Origin: Agrypnia vestita
Taxonomy: Eukaryota; Arthropoda; Insecta; Trichoptera; Phryganeidae
Direction of reading: 5' to 3'
NCBI GenBank assembly: GCA_016648135.1
Contig: JADDOH010004237.1
Span: forward strand, 1 to 64,000
Length of the DNA stretch: 64,000 nt
How positions within the stretch are numbered: position 1 is the first letter of the stretch; each line of letters opens with the position of its first letter. A program made the translations under genes and the position numbers. Under the pieces are notes generated by a model. It was not told the origin of the DNA, ran no database searches, and worked only from the letters and a program-made list of their open reading frames with translations. Shown one piece after another: positions 51,666 through 62,619 of the stretch.

Positions 51666-53146
51666 ATTATTACACATAAAATTTCTCTGTGGATAAAATA
51701 TTGATAAAATTATACCAATGTGCCCATTCTGAGTCAGTAACGCGATAAAATAATCTTATCGGTAACTAGAAAGACCTCTGAAAGATGAAATAATGGAAAC
51801 GAATTTACAAGTGCGATAATAAGTAATTTACCAACATGTCTATGATAAAATATTATTTTTAAATACAACTTTTAGTTCAAAAGTAACAAAGGAAAATAAA
51901 TATCTAAATGCGCTCACTTGTCGCAGAGTAAATAGTATTGAGTATTAAATACATTTCAATATTTTGTATACCTATTAATAAATGCACTATTAATCTACGA
52001 TTTATTTTAACATATAGTAATAGCAATGATTCGTAGGTATTAATTAATGTTTCCGTCAATTCGGAATGCCGAAAAGTAATAATATTTATATATACAATTC
52101 TACGTAAGTACAATTCAAGTATTAAAAATGCATTTTAGGAATCCCCTGTATCGTATATATGGAAATCCTGGGGGATAAAGTAAGATAAATAAATCTTCAG
52201 TGAGCAGTAGGCAGGTGCCGGGAAACCGATTTTATTTTCTAAATTGGGAAAAGCGGAACTGGTTCACCCCGGAGATTTCACGCAGATGGAGTTAGAAGCT
52301 GCTAAATTCTGTCTTCTTTGTTGAGACTAATGGCTTGCTTTATTTTTACAAATATACCGAGAAATCGCTTATAATGAAGCTAAATTTGCTTGAGAAATAG
52401 GATTTAGTGACTTGTTTGTTGAGATATTGGTGTCCGTGTGTAGCGCGTGACATCTCTCGTTATTTTTGACTAGTATTTTAGTCGTCCTACAATGTTTTTA
52501 TTTTTTGAATTTATTTATTATAATATATACAAAATAACGAGTAAATGTATAAACGGCGTAGCAGTTTATTTGTGTGAGTGCTATTCATATTAAATCAAGC
52601 TATAAATATTTAATTTTCTAAATAATAAACTCGGAAAAAAATGTTTTCATTTTATTTTTGTTGCTTTCATATTTGATGATATTGGGAAGATTGTTTAGTA
52701 GGCTCGAATAACTCTGAATGATTTCTTTTGTTCTGTTGTTATATTTCTCATTCCTAAATTCGTCTTTTGATATTACATTTTTTTTTAAATTTGTCCTTTA
52801 CACAATTCTTAATTTATTAGGGTCGTCTCTACTTATTTCAATGAATCATTTGTTTGCGATTATTTTTATAAATCTTACTGTTTTTCAGCTGTTTAATTTT
52901 ATAGAGGTAGGTTTTAAATGTGTGATGTCAGGCAAGTTACTGGATACAGCATAACAAGAAGATGCGGCAAAATATAATATATGATCAGAATATGTAACGG
53001 CAAATATGTAAAAGCAAAAAATAAATAGAATATGTAAAATGGCAGAATATGTAAAAGCAAAAAATAAATAAAAAGAGCTCTTCATCTTACAGAGAAAAGC
53101 ATAAAAAAACAGGTGCCAGAAATGATACATGTACGTATCGTGAAGT
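51666..53146. other. AT-rich interval left of the intact retrotransposon
   Basis: No host gene seen. 52998-53033 and 53040-53073 are a direct repeat (ATATGTAAAAGCAAAAAATA). Confidence 0.4.
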
Positions 53147-53158
53147 ATCTCTCAAGAT
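53147..53158. repeat. Target-site duplication, left
   Basis: ATCTCTCAAGAT, identical to 58559-58570 across the retrotransposon. Confidence 0.93.
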
Positions 53159-53322
53159 GATTGTTGCAAGTTTGCAAAGTGACAGTTGTGTTTGTGCTTG
53201 CTCTCTTGGATAATTACTTATTTTGGATAAAACAGATATTTATAACCTTTTTTTCCCTTTGTATTTAGTTTATATTTTGTTGTATCGTAGCATATTAACG
53301 AATTTCCGTTTCTACATCCTTA

Positions 53323-54813
53323 ATGGAGGACTTAAGACCTCCGGATCCTCCGGATCCCCCTGATCCTCATCCTTCACCATCTACCATAAGAGGAATATCG
53401 CGTTTTCCTTTGGAGGACTCGGATTCCTCAGAAGATTCCTCTTTTTCAGCTTTTAAAAAAAGGAAAATTGAAAAAAGATCTTCAAAAATAAGACCTAAGC
53501 CCTCTACCATCGTTGCGTCTCCTCCTATCTCCCCTACGCCTTCAATAATCCCAGCTTTAGAGCCTTCTTCTGCTCCTCAGGGTCCTCTTCCTCATCCTCA
53601 ACTGTTGTACTCTGATTCAGCAGTATCCCCTTTTCTGGTCTATGTTCAGAGAACAGAACGAGGTACAATCCACCCAATCGATTTTGGTAAACATATTTTG
53701 CAACAAAAAACAAAAGGCATTCGCCCAGATGGTATTAAGGCAGAAGGTAGATATAAAATCTCTGTTGAATTTGAATCAGGAGCTTTGGCAAACAATTTTG
53801 TATCAAGTTTTAGCAACTCACAAAATAATAAATTCAAAGCTTACGTTCCATCCTTTAATGTTACCCGCCTGGGTCTCGTACGTGGCATATCCGTTGATCT
53901 TTCAGAGGAAGAAATAATTTCGTATATCTCTACTTCACAAAATATTGGTAAAGTTGTAAAGGCTAGACGCCTAAACTATAAAGATACTTCCTCTGGTACT
54001 GTCACATGGAAACCATCACAAACAGTGGTCCTCACTTTTGAAGGCCAAACCCTTCCTTCTCACGTATATCTCTTGTACAATTCTCTGCCGGTAGAACTGT
54101 ACACTTTCCCAACCATTCAGTGTTATAATTGTCTCCGCTATGGACACTCTAAGGTGACATGTAGATCCTCTCCTCGATGCTTCAAGTGCGGTGAAAATCA
54201 TCTTACCAATCAATGCCCAAATCCTCCCGATGTCCCCACCTGCGTGAACTGTTCAGGTAATCATACGGCGACTAGTTTTTCATGTCCAGAATTAACCAGA
54301 CAAAAAAACATAAAACAATATATGGCCGCCAACAATGCATCATATTTTCAAGCATCCAAAATTTTCTCGATTTCCAAAAAATCATTTGCCAATGTCTCAT
54401 CTCAGCCTCCCGTTACTCAAACTCCCCAGAGTTGCCTCTTTACACCTAATCTTCCTGCTACCTCTTTCCGTAAAACCGTATACCATAATCCTAAATCAAA
54501 AGTTCCTAGCTCTCCGGGATATGACAGACAAGGACATAATGATCAACTGTTCTCTTATAGTTCTAACCCATCCAATGTCATTACTTCTAATATTAGCCAA
54601 CCAACAAAAACTCCTACTCTTCCACCATCTACTCCCCTGTCAAATGCCATTAGCGATGAAAATTCTTCTTTTATTCAGACTTTACTTATGATACTCATTA
54701 ATTTAATTTCTAATAGCAATTCTTTACCGTCCAACGCTGCTTCTATAATTTCATCTCTTAACTCCCTTCATAATGGCCTCCGATGTTCAAATCCTTCAGT
54801 GGAACAGCCGTAG
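53323..54813 (+). CDS. ORF1 (gag-like, three zinc knuckles), 496 aa
   Basis: The nucleic-acid-binding structural protein of the element, expected to package its RNA. The N-terminus is Pro-rich with a PPDPPDPPDP run (DNA GGATCCTCCGGATCC), then a basic KKRKIEKRSSKIRPK stretch that could be a nuclear localisation signal. The middle holds a folded region and three CCHC knuckles: C267-x2-C-x4-H-x4-C280, C286-x2-C-x3-H-x4-C298, C307-x2-C-x3-H-x6-C321. The Ser/Pro/Asn-rich tail is low in structure. ORF1 overlaps ORF2 by 41 nt in a different frame, so ORF2 is probably translated by reinitiation or frameshift. ATG at 53323 is the first in frame after the 5' UTR. Confidence 0.92.
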   Translation: MEDLRPPDPPDPPDPHPSPSTIRGISRFPLEDSDSSEDSSFSAFKKRKIEKRSSKIRPKPSTIVASPPISPTPSIIPALEPSSAPQGPLPHPQLLYSDSAVSPFLVYVQRTERGTIHPIDFGKHILQQKTKGIRPDGIKAEGRYKISVEFESGALANNFVSSFSNSQNNKFKAYVPSFNVTRLGLVRGISVDLSEEEIISYISTSQNIGKVVKARRLNYKDTSSGTVTWKPSQTVVLTFEGQTLPSHVYLLYNSLPVELYTFPTIQCYNCLRYGHSKVTCRSSPRCFKCGENHLTNQCPNPPDVPTCVNCSGNHTATSFSCPELTRQKNIKQYMAANNASYFQASKIFSISKKSFANVSSQPPVTQTPQSCLFTPNLPATSFRKTVYHNPKSKVPSSPGYDRQGHNDQLFSYSSNPSNVITSNISQPTKTPTLPPSTPLSNAISDENSSFIQTLLMILINLISNSNSLPSNAASIISSLNSLHNGLRCSNPSVEQP

Positions 54814-57800
54814 TGCTGTTTGTAATAAACATGAAATAGTTTCTCTACTAAAAACTTACAATATAGATATAGCAGCAATATCAGAGACCTGGTTTAAGCA
54901 GAACTATCTGTTTAAGATCCCAGGATTCTCCTGTCTCAGGGATGACCGTCCAGACGGCAAGGGCGGAGTAGCCCTACTTATAAAAAATTCCTTTTCCTTT
55001 TCTCAAATCCCTCTTCCGTCCTTTCCCTCATTCCAAATAGTAGGTGCTAAAGTCAATGATGTGGGATATGTTTCAGTATACTGCCCCCCCAATGGCACAT
55101 TCGACATTGATGCTTGGAACTCAGTTATCTCTCTTCTTCCTTCTTCTTTTTTTATTCTTGGAGATCTCAATGCTCACTCTCAGTCATGGGGCAGTGCGTT
55201 TTGTGATCGATCTGGAACTAATATTATTTCATTCATTGACGATAATAACCTAATTATCCTCAATGATGGCTCTCCCACTAGGTTCAGTCCCCCGTCTCAA
55301 CGAGCCAGTGCGGTGGATCTGTCTATCTGTTCCAATTCCTTAGCAGCGTCAACCAGTTGGTCAATACTAGGAGATCCACACTCTAGTGACCATTTCCCTA
55401 TAATCCTCTCATTTGTCTCAAAATCACCCAAATCTCCTGTAAAAAGAGTTCCTAAATTTAATTTTAAAAAAGCAAATTGGAACCACTTCCGCGAACTCCT
55501 TGAATCCTCTACCGCTCCCCTCCCTTTGCATATTACCTCTGAGGAAATTCAATCAACATTTTCTCAATTAATTTCAATTATCCAACATGCAGCAGACAAA
55601 AGCATCCCAAAATCAAACCCTAACCCAAAATTCCCCGCCTCTCCCCCCTGGTGGGATGAAGAATGTACCCAGGCCGTAAGAAGGCGTAAAACTGCTATGT
55701 CTACCTACAAAAAAGATATGAGTATGGCTAATTACTTAGTTGTCAAAAAAACTCAGGCTCAAACCAAAAAATTTTTAAGGAAGAAAAAAAGAAAGGGTTG
55801 GCAACAGTTTTGTACTTCTATATCCCCCACTACTCCTATTTCTACTGTATGGACAATGATCCGTAAGTATCGCTCATCTTTTATTCCTTCCGTTAAACGG
55901 TCTTCCAACAATCTATGGCTAGGAGTGTTTGCTGACAATCTGGCACCTCCACATGTGCCTCATATCAGTGAATCTCCATCTTTAACTCATTTTTCAAATC
56001 CCACGTCTTGGTTGGATGCTCCTTTTGCTATTCAAGAATTAACCTATCCTCTTCAAAACCTTAAAAATTCCTCGCCCGGGCTGGATAAAATATCCTATAT
56101 CATGATTCAACATTTTCCCACCTCCACTTTAAATTATTACTTATTTGTCATTAATAAAATATTTGAAACTGGACAAATTCCTGAGGAATGGAAAGCCCAA
56201 TTGGTTCTCCCAATCCTAAAACCAAATAAAGACCCAGATTTTGGATGCTCTTACCGCCCAATAGCCCTATCTTCTTGCATGCTGAAGGTGGTTGAACATA
56301 TGATTAAAAACCGTATTGATTGGTATGCAGAACATAATGAACTCCTTTCGTCCTCTCAATTTGGTTTTCGCAAAAAGAAATCTGTTTTTGACAACCTGAG
56401 TATTCTTACCTCAGATATTAGAATATCTCTTTCTCTCGGTAAGTGTACTGCAGCAGCCTTTATTGACATTCGTGGTGCGTATGACAATGTGAGCCCTATC
56501 TTATTAAAATATAAGCTTATAAAACTGGGTCTTCCATTAAAATTAGTACAACTAGTCTTTAATATTTTATGTGAAAGGACGATCTTAATAGATGGTCCGT
56601 CTCATAAATTAATCAGAAATCTTTGGAAGGGACTCCCGCAAGGTTCGGTCCTCAGCCCCCTTCTGTATAGTTTATTTACTGCTGACCTTGAAGAGTCCAT
56701 TCGAGAGATATGCTCCATACTCCAATACGCGGATGACATAGCAATTTACTGCTCTGATAAGGATATACATGTTGCTTTAAAGAAGCTTGCTAGAGCTCTC
56801 TCGGGGCTCAACTCCTGGCTTATCTCCAATGGACTCGAAATGGCCCCCTCAAAAAGTCAGGCCATAGTTTTCTCAAGAAAACATCGTATTTCCCAGACGT
56901 GTGTCACATTTGATGGCTTCAGTATCCCACTCGCCAATGAAATAAAATTTTTAGGCATTATCTTCAATAGAAAATTAAATTGGGCCTCCCAAGTAAACTC
57001 CATGGTCTCTAAGTGCGAAACGAAATTGAACCTCCTCCGTGCGACATCAGGTGTATGGTGGGGATCTCATCCTTTAACTCTGAAACTCATGTATAATGCC
57101 TTTATCCGGAACCATATAGATTATGCTAGTTTTTTGCTTGATCCTCTTCCGAAATATTTAGGAATAAAACTAGACAAAATTCAGTCAAAATGCTTGAGGT
57201 TGATTATTGGAGCCATGAGATCATCTCCGATTAATGCATTGCAGGTGGAAACATTGGAGCCCCCTCTCGCAATCAGAAGGCAATATTTAGCTGACAATTT
57301 TACTATAAAGTGTTTCAGGGTCCCCAACCACCCTATTCTTGCTATTTCTCAATCCCTCCTTGATCTCACAAAGTCAAGTGCATATTGGAAAGGCAAAACT
57401 CCTCCTCTTTTGACTCGGAGCTTCTCCAGATTGGGGAGTTTCATCCCTCGAGTTCAATCAAACCCTGTTCTCCCTATCTACAAATTTCCTTTTTCTAATC
57501 ACATTTTTTCCCCTAAAGTCATTTCCTTGGGAATTGACAAATTCACTCCTAACCCTAAGAGAATATTTTCTGAAATAATAAATAAAGAATGGTATGGCTG
57601 GACTCAAATTTTCACTGACGGATCCAAACTCCAGGCAACCGGCTGTACGGGTGCTGCGTTTTATTGTCCAAATGATGGTATCCAAGGTATATTTCAACTC
57701 CCTAAAGAGACATCCATTTTTACTGCTGAGTGCTTGGCAATCCGAGAAGCGCTAAAATCATGTAAACCAAAACAATCAAAGAAGTGCCTTATTCTTTCAG

Positions 57801-58471
57801 ATTCCTTAAGTTCTCTGCTCAAAATTAAATCCAGCCCCTTTCGGCACCCTGATGATCAGATCTGCATGGAAATTCGGAGTATAATTCACGACCTTTCCTT
57901 GGATAAATTTGAAATTGTTTTGGCTTGGATTCCGAGTCATGTAGGCATCCCTGGTAATGAAATGGTAGACTCGCTGGCTAAAAATGCAATCTCACAGGGG
58001 GATGCCACATTTTCCACTATTCCAGTGAGCGATCTTTTCAATATTACAAGAAACGATGCCGCACTTCAGTGGCAGTCTCATTGGGACCTCACTAAAATGT
58101 CAAAAGGTCGACACTACGCCGCTATTCAGCCACTTATCCCATCTCGAGCCTGGTTTCACAGGATCAGATTGAGCAAGAGGGAGACTTCAATGGTTTGCCG
58201 AATGCGTCTGGGTCATTGCTCTATCCGCTTACACCTTGCAAAAATTCATGTTCTTAACTCTTCAATCTGTGAGTGTGGACAAGAGGAGGAGGATTTGAAC
58301 CACTTGTTTTTCAATTGCATTTTAAATGTCGGTACTCAGTCCTTACTCCAGGATCTTGCAGATCTTAATGTCCCTTTCCCTACAAATATCCAGCTCTTGC
58401 TTACAGACTGCCGACGGGAAGTATTGAAAGTGTTACTACGATTCTTAGAGAGTAATTGCATTGAGCTGTAA
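54773..58471 (+). CDS. ORF2 polyprotein: APE endonuclease, reverse transcriptase, RNase H; 1232 aa
   Basis: Nicks target DNA and copies the element RNA onto it. The endonuclease domain (1-215) has N11, E38 (SETW), D131/N133 (GDLNAHS), D182 and D206-H207 (SDHFPI). The reverse transcriptase (about 440-720) has SSPGLDKI, motif A FIDIRGAYDNV with D565, motif B LPQGSVLSPLL, and YADD at 652-655. RNase H (about 945-1080) has D949 (TDGSK), E986, D1010 (SDS), H1056 and D1066. A C-x-C-x8-H-x4-C motif sits at 1166-1182 (CECGQEEEDLNHLFFNC), as in related elements. No stop or frameshift, and full family length. The start ATG lies inside the end of ORF1. Confidence 0.95.
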   Translation: MASDVQILQWNSRSAVCNKHEIVSLLKTYNIDIAAISETWFKQNYLFKIPGFSCLRDDRPDGKGGVALLIKNSFSFSQIPLPSFPSFQIVGAKVNDVGYVSVYCPPNGTFDIDAWNSVISLLPSSFFILGDLNAHSQSWGSAFCDRSGTNIISFIDDNNLIILNDGSPTRFSPPSQRASAVDLSICSNSLAASTSWSILGDPHSSDHFPIILSFVSKSPKSPVKRVPKFNFKKANWNHFRELLESSTAPLPLHITSEEIQSTFSQLISIIQHAADKSIPKSNPNPKFPASPPWWDEECTQAVRRRKTAMSTYKKDMSMANYLVVKKTQAQTKKFLRKKKRKGWQQFCTSISPTTPISTVWTMIRKYRSSFIPSVKRSSNNLWLGVFADNLAPPHVPHISESPSLTHFSNPTSWLDAPFAIQELTYPLQNLKNSSPGLDKISYIMIQHFPTSTLNYYLFVINKIFETGQIPEEWKAQLVLPILKPNKDPDFGCSYRPIALSSCMLKVVEHMIKNRIDWYAEHNELLSSSQFGFRKKKSVFDNLSILTSDIRISLSLGKCTAAAFIDIRGAYDNVSPILLKYKLIKLGLPLKLVQLVFNILCERTILIDGPSHKLIRNLWKGLPQGSVLSPLLYSLFTADLEESIREICSILQYADDIAIYCSDKDIHVALKKLARALSGLNSWLISNGLEMAPSKSQAIVFSRKHRISQTCVTFDGFSIPLANEIKFLGIIFNRKLNWASQVNSMVSKCETKLNLLRATSGVWWGSHPLTLKLMYNAFIRNHIDYASFLLDPLPKYLGIKLDKIQSKCLRLIIGAMRSSPINALQVETLEPPLAIRRQYLADNFTIKCFRVPNHPILAISQSLLDLTKSSAYWKGKTPPLLTRSFSRLGSFIPRVQSNPVLPIYKFPFSNHIFSPKVISLGIDKFTPNPKRIFSEIINKEWYGWTQIFTDGSKLQATGCTGAAFYCPNDGIQGIFQLPKETSIFTAECLAIREALKSCKPKQSKKCLILSDSLSSLLKIKSSPFRHPDDQICMEIRSIIHDLSLDKFEIVLAWIPSHVGIPGNEMVDSLAKNAISQGDATFSTIPVSDLFNITRNDAALQWQSHWDLTKMSKGRHYAAIQPLIPSRAWFHRIRLSKRETSMVCRMRLGHCSIRLHLAKIHVLNSSICECGQEEEDLNHLFFNCILNVGTQSLLQDLADLNVPFPTNIQLLLTDCRREVLKVLLRFLESNCIEL

Positions 58472-58537
58472 TGTTTATGTCGATGACCTATTGACTAGTT
58501 TCTGGCAATAACATCCTTTTACTGGGTGACAAGCCAT

Positions 58538-58558
58538 TAAATTTAAAAAAAAAAAAAA
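58538..58558 (+). other. Poly(A) tail of the retrotransposon
   Basis: About 15 uninterrupted A after CATTAAATTT, immediately followed by the right target-site duplication. Confidence 0.85.
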
Positions 58559-58570
58559 ATCTCTCAAGAT
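58559..58570. repeat. Target-site duplication, right
   Basis: ATCTCTCAAGAT, identical to 53147-53158. Confidence 0.93.
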
Positions 58571-58725
58571 TTTTCTAGGTATCTACAGCGTCACAAGACA
58601 GACATACACGTGTGGATCCACCATCGGGACGTTTCGTTGATAGCACTACAATGGGATCCGAAACGTTGGCCAAAGAAAATTCTACATTGAAGATGGAGAT
58701 TGGATGCGAAAATATGTTAGGATCA

Positions 58726-58756
58726 ACTGACTTATATGAGGACCATATAAGTCAGT
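58726..58756. repeat. Perfect hairpin, 13-bp arms
   Basis: ACTGACTTATATG, 5-nt loop, CATATAAGTCAGT. Confidence 0.8.
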
Positions 58757-58841
58757 AGTTCAAATGGACAAAAATAAAAATTAATCAATTAATAAAAATA
58801 AGGACTACATATATGGTCGATATATTCACGGAAACATAGAG

Positions 58842-58925
58842 GGTTGCTACAGCTTAGTGGTCAGAGCACCGGCCCCGGAAAGGAGGTGACCTGGGTTCGA
58901 ATCCCAGTATTAACCTAATATTTTT
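58842..58925 (+). mobile_element. tRNA-like sequence, probably a SINE head
   Basis: GGTTGCTACAGCTTAGTGGT (A box), then a perfect T arm CTGGG-TTCGAAT-CCCAG and AACC at the end, pairing with the initial GGTT. The D arm folds; the acceptor pairs at five of seven positions; no convincing anticodon stem is formed (CCGGCCCCGGAAAGGAGG). TATTTTTTC follows. More likely a tRNA-derived SINE or pseudogene than a tRNA gene. Confidence 0.5.
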
Positions 58926-60423
58926 TCGTGAATTAGATTTTTCTCTTTCTAATTGATTAATTAATTTGGTTATTAAATATTTCACAGAACTTTGTTCTGA
59001 AAAATTACAACTTCACAAATATGAATGTGTTATTGAATATATATCAATCAAAATGTTTATTTTGGAAGATTATGACCAGTTAGCTACATGGCGTAACAAG
59101 ACTGATTTGCTTTCATTATATTTGTTATTTGTACACAAAAAAATACGTTTCAAGCTACTCGTATTCAAAAGTCGATATTATATCTCGTTTGATTGATTTC
59201 CCTAATGGCTTGGAAATTGACTTTTTAATCGATTAGAAGGCTAATTTAATGATGATAACGTTGCCGTCGCTAAGTACGTGTGGTTTCTTCGTTATCTTAT
59301 CTTACTCGAGTACATGTGAGGAGTGCATTTCTCGAAACATTAATTTATAACAGAATTACGACAAATAATATTCGTTACCTATTAACGCCGCGGAAAATTT
59401 CAGTAGTACAGGCCGAAGTCGTGATTTCGGAATGCTGATTCGTGGTTGTGTTTTCAGTCTAGTTTTAAAAGACCCTCACATAAGAAGCTAGGTAGTTATT
59501 TGAATGAATTGTTGCATTGTAAATATTAGAAAAATGGGTGTCTAAAAATGCTAGTAGGTCGACAATAATAAATACAGTATTCCACTGATAGTCTTTTAGC
59601 AAACTTTTGGTAAATTCATTCTACACAGGCTTCAATTAGACCATTGACACGTTTGTCTGAGAGAGTGCCTTGTATGAAAATCCAATCATACCTGCCTAAC
59701 AGATTCAAAGCAACAGGTGGCATTCTTTGTGTTACTTCTCAAATGTTTACTTCATTTTTTGTACCTTTATTAATATGTTGAATTACTCAGTACATTTGAA
59801 TAAATATCTGTAAGGATATGATTTTTTCATTTTGTTAACAATACCGCGTACATTGTGTGTCTACAAATAAAATAGACACAATAATCATAAACTTGTAAAA
59901 ATATAAAACTTACCTATACCACAGAACAACGTTATAGGGTTGCCCCAAATCAATAAGCAAGTAATGCAAAACCACAGGGCGGTAATTTTAAGGAACACTG
60001 AACTTCAGATAAAGGCAGAAAGGTCGAGTAAAAATAAAAAAAATCTGGAATATTTTTCCATTTTATTTTGATGATTAAAAGAATTTAACATTATTTTAAT
60101 TGGGATTTAACTGAATCCAAAAGGTTTATATATATTACTATTGTATAGCAGTTTACCTAGCCATGCAAGTAAATATGACTTAATTTTATAATAGGTACTG
60201 TGATAATATAATACAGAAATAATACTGGCTACAAAATATTAATAAAGAGTTCGGTATTAAGAAAGGGCGCCTTGCAGAGAAAACATAGAAATTGCAAGAG
60301 CAATGTAAACGGGAGGAAATTCTAAAATACTTACTATGGAAGTGTTTTAAACAATGGCGAAATATGAAAGAACCTGAATGAAATTGCTTATCTAAAGTTT
60401 TAATAATATAAAAAATCAATATT
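58926..60423. other. Interval, nothing recognised
   Basis: AT-rich; short open frames only. Confidence 0.4.
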
Positions 60424-60499
60424 CAGGCTAGAAAATGCTGGCCTGTTTCTACAAATGCAATAATGCGTTTGTAGAAATAGGCCAGCATTTTCTAGCCTG
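60424..60499. repeat. Hairpin, 36-bp arms, 4-nt loop
   Basis: CAGGCTAGAAAATGCTGGCC ... faces its reverse complement across ATAA. Two differences (A/G and C/T) each still allow G-U pairing in RNA. Confidence 0.88.
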
Positions 60500-61539
60500 C
60501 CTAAGGGCGGCACAATGTCTAGGGACAGCCCTATTTTTGAAATCGTCCCGTCTCGAGAGTAATTATTATACAAATCGAGTTGAAAGGGAATATTATATTC
60601 TCTGGTTTCCCACAACAATGTGTGGCGTGAAACAATGGCCGTATCACAGCTCGGATCGCATATTCATAATGGAATATTCTAGATGATAAATGAAAACATG
60701 CTCGTCGCATTCGGCAGCCATGTTCGACAATAGGTATATGATAGGGATTACGGTTGATTTGATTAGTAAAACATTAACATTTTGAACGCAAATTGATCAA
60801 ATTGAAGTATCTAGGGTCTCTTCTATCAGAAAAAATTGTTCTCTCACGACACTCATTACGACATTCATTTAAGAAGAAATAAATACTGATTCGATATGCT
60901 TGTTGGTCAAAGTTTATGCCCAATTCTAAAAAATTATTCGCGTGTGAAATAAAAGTCAAAACTTATTTTTCATTTCGAAATGATATCTACATATACATCG
61001 AAAGAACGTGTCGATGAATGACAATAACGGGTGAGGGATGATTTAATCCATGTTTTGATTCCAATAGCAAGAGGGGAGAATATGAAAGATCGGAACAGAG
61101 ATGTTTACAAAAATATTACTAAAATCATTAACAGGTGGTATTCTCAAGTCACCTATTAATCTGAAAAAAAAATCGAAAGTCGAATATATCCATTCAACGA
61201 CGAGATATCTTTCAGAAAGTACGAGACAGTACGGAAGGTTCCAGCAGCGGGCTGGGATCAGAAATCAGAAGCGTGTGAAGAGTTGAAGCGGTCCTGCCCG
61301 CGCGCGGTGTGCGGCAGGCCCACCAAATATGAAACTGAATATCTCCGGAGTGTTATATTTAGAATCTCCCGCCGAGATGTCGCGGGTGCATAACCCAACA
61401 CGGCGGAACAGCCTAATAAGAGCACAAGTCACTTTTCAACAAGGAACAATCTGTGACATCAGTTTTAGGTCTTTTTTGTTTTTAATTTTAAAAAGTAGAG
61501 CTGTAATCAAGGAATGTCGCATCAGTATTTTTAAATTAA
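60500..61539. other. Interval, nothing recognised
   Basis: No supported gene. Confidence 0.35.
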
Positions 61540-61660
61540 TCTAAATGCTTTTATGCTATGAAAATAGGACTAACTTGCTATTGTCCTGAAAGGGGAATCA
61601 AATCGCCGACCATTGGATCACTAGGCGAGAATCGTGACCACTATACCACCAAGCTACGCA
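61540..61660 (-). mobile_element. tRNA-derived SINE family S2, copy 2
   Basis: The minus strand shows GCTTGGTGGTATAGTGGTCA (A box), TTCTCGCCTAGTGATCCAAT, a B box degenerate at one base (GATTTGATTCCCC), then AGTTAGTCCTATTTTCATAG. Same block order as 51515-51645. Confidence 0.65.
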
Positions 61661-61899
61661 TTATATTAGCACTTTTATTGGACGTCTACATCGTATTGTA
61701 TGAAATAGGGATATGAAATGAAAGTAGTAATAATGTTGTAATCATTATTAGTAACCCAGTACTTATGAAACTAGACGTTACCCTGAATTTTTATCAATTG
61801 TATCCGCTACCGGGTACGGTTGGCAAGAGTTGAAATACGCAAAACTAAATTGATTTATTAAAAACTTGACTTTATTGATTAAGTAAAACTATTCAAAGG

Positions 61900-62130
61900 A
61901 TTAATGACATGGTTTGGTCATGTGGAACGGATGAGCGAGGAGAGGATGGTAAAGAAAATTTATAAGGCGTATGTTTAAAAGGCAGCAGACCTGTTGCGAC
62001 CAGATAAACCAAATTTTGAAGGACAGCGTGCATGAGAGAATGTATGATAGTGGATGAGGCAAAAGTTGTGTGCCAGGACAGAAGAGTCCTCTCTGCTTCA
62101 CCTACGAGAAAAAAGGCGTGATGATTGGTA
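61900..62130 (+). mobile_element. Non-LTR family N1, copy 5: 3' end, decayed
   Basis: [20 protein letters not shown] then a stop; later frames keep the [17 protein letters not shown] block and the end GGCGTGATG then TTGGTAAGTTA as in copies 2 and 4. Confidence 0.75.
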
Positions 62131-62610
62131 AGTTAACACTTTATTGGCGTTTCTTGCGAGAAATCACTAAAATAATATACGCATGAGGATCTTCGTTTGT
62201 ATTCCTCATCCTCAGTGAGAAATAAATAATAATATGTACCGATAAATGCAAATTAAAATATTCAATCCATATCGAACAGTTTGATTTGCGCCATGGCGTA
62301 TGCACAACCAATCCTTAACAAGTTACAGATGTTACACAACAAACATTACACAAGGATACGTCACAACGTGGTTATTGACAGTTATATTAATTCCTAAAGC
62401 CATGCATTCACTAGGGGACAAATCGCGAAACATTCCGCTCGGCATGTCGCATCAACATCTACGCTCATGTTTCGGGGACAATGACGCGGCCATTTGACGT
62501 GTACACACCGGGACTCGCATATCTTGTCGCGGAAATGTCACCCGATGAGCTTATGTTGACAGCTGCGGTATCTCATTTGGCGAAAACGGGGTTCCGCGCA
62601 ATTCGAAATG
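62131..62610. other. Interval, nothing firmly recognised
   Basis: 62527-62577 (GTCGCGGAAATGTCACCCGA...) resembles 62711-62762 (GTCGCGGAAATATATCGCCC...), a diverged direct repeat. Confidence 0.4.
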
Positions 62611-62619
62611 TTTTTTTGG

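Larger units (their letters stand above)
53159..58558 (+). mobile_element. Complete I-type non-LTR retrotransposon, 5.4 kb
   Basis: A full element: 164-nt 5' UTR starting GATTGTTGCAAG, ORF1 (gag-like), ORF2 (endonuclease, reverse transcriptase, RNase H), a short 3' UTR and a poly(A) run ending at 58558. It is bounded by a perfect 12-bp duplication ATCTCTCAAGAT. Both ORFs are uninterrupted and all catalytic residues checked are present. RNase H after the RT places it in the I group (I, Nimb, LOA or R1-like); I favour the I/Nimb side because of the triple CCHC ORF1. It is a young insertion and plausibly a source element. Confidence 0.93.

Noticed and set aside
53642..53917. Additional frames inside the intact retrotransposon (also 54335-54691, 55044-55253, 57458-57697)
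   Set aside because: Out-of-frame or antisense shadows of ORF1 and ORF2.
58610..58680. Possible opposed hammerhead tails (ACGTTTC and GAAACGT with GGGATCC)
   Set aside because: GAAAC-like ends are present in both orientations, but no CTGATGA core and no stem I pairing could be found.
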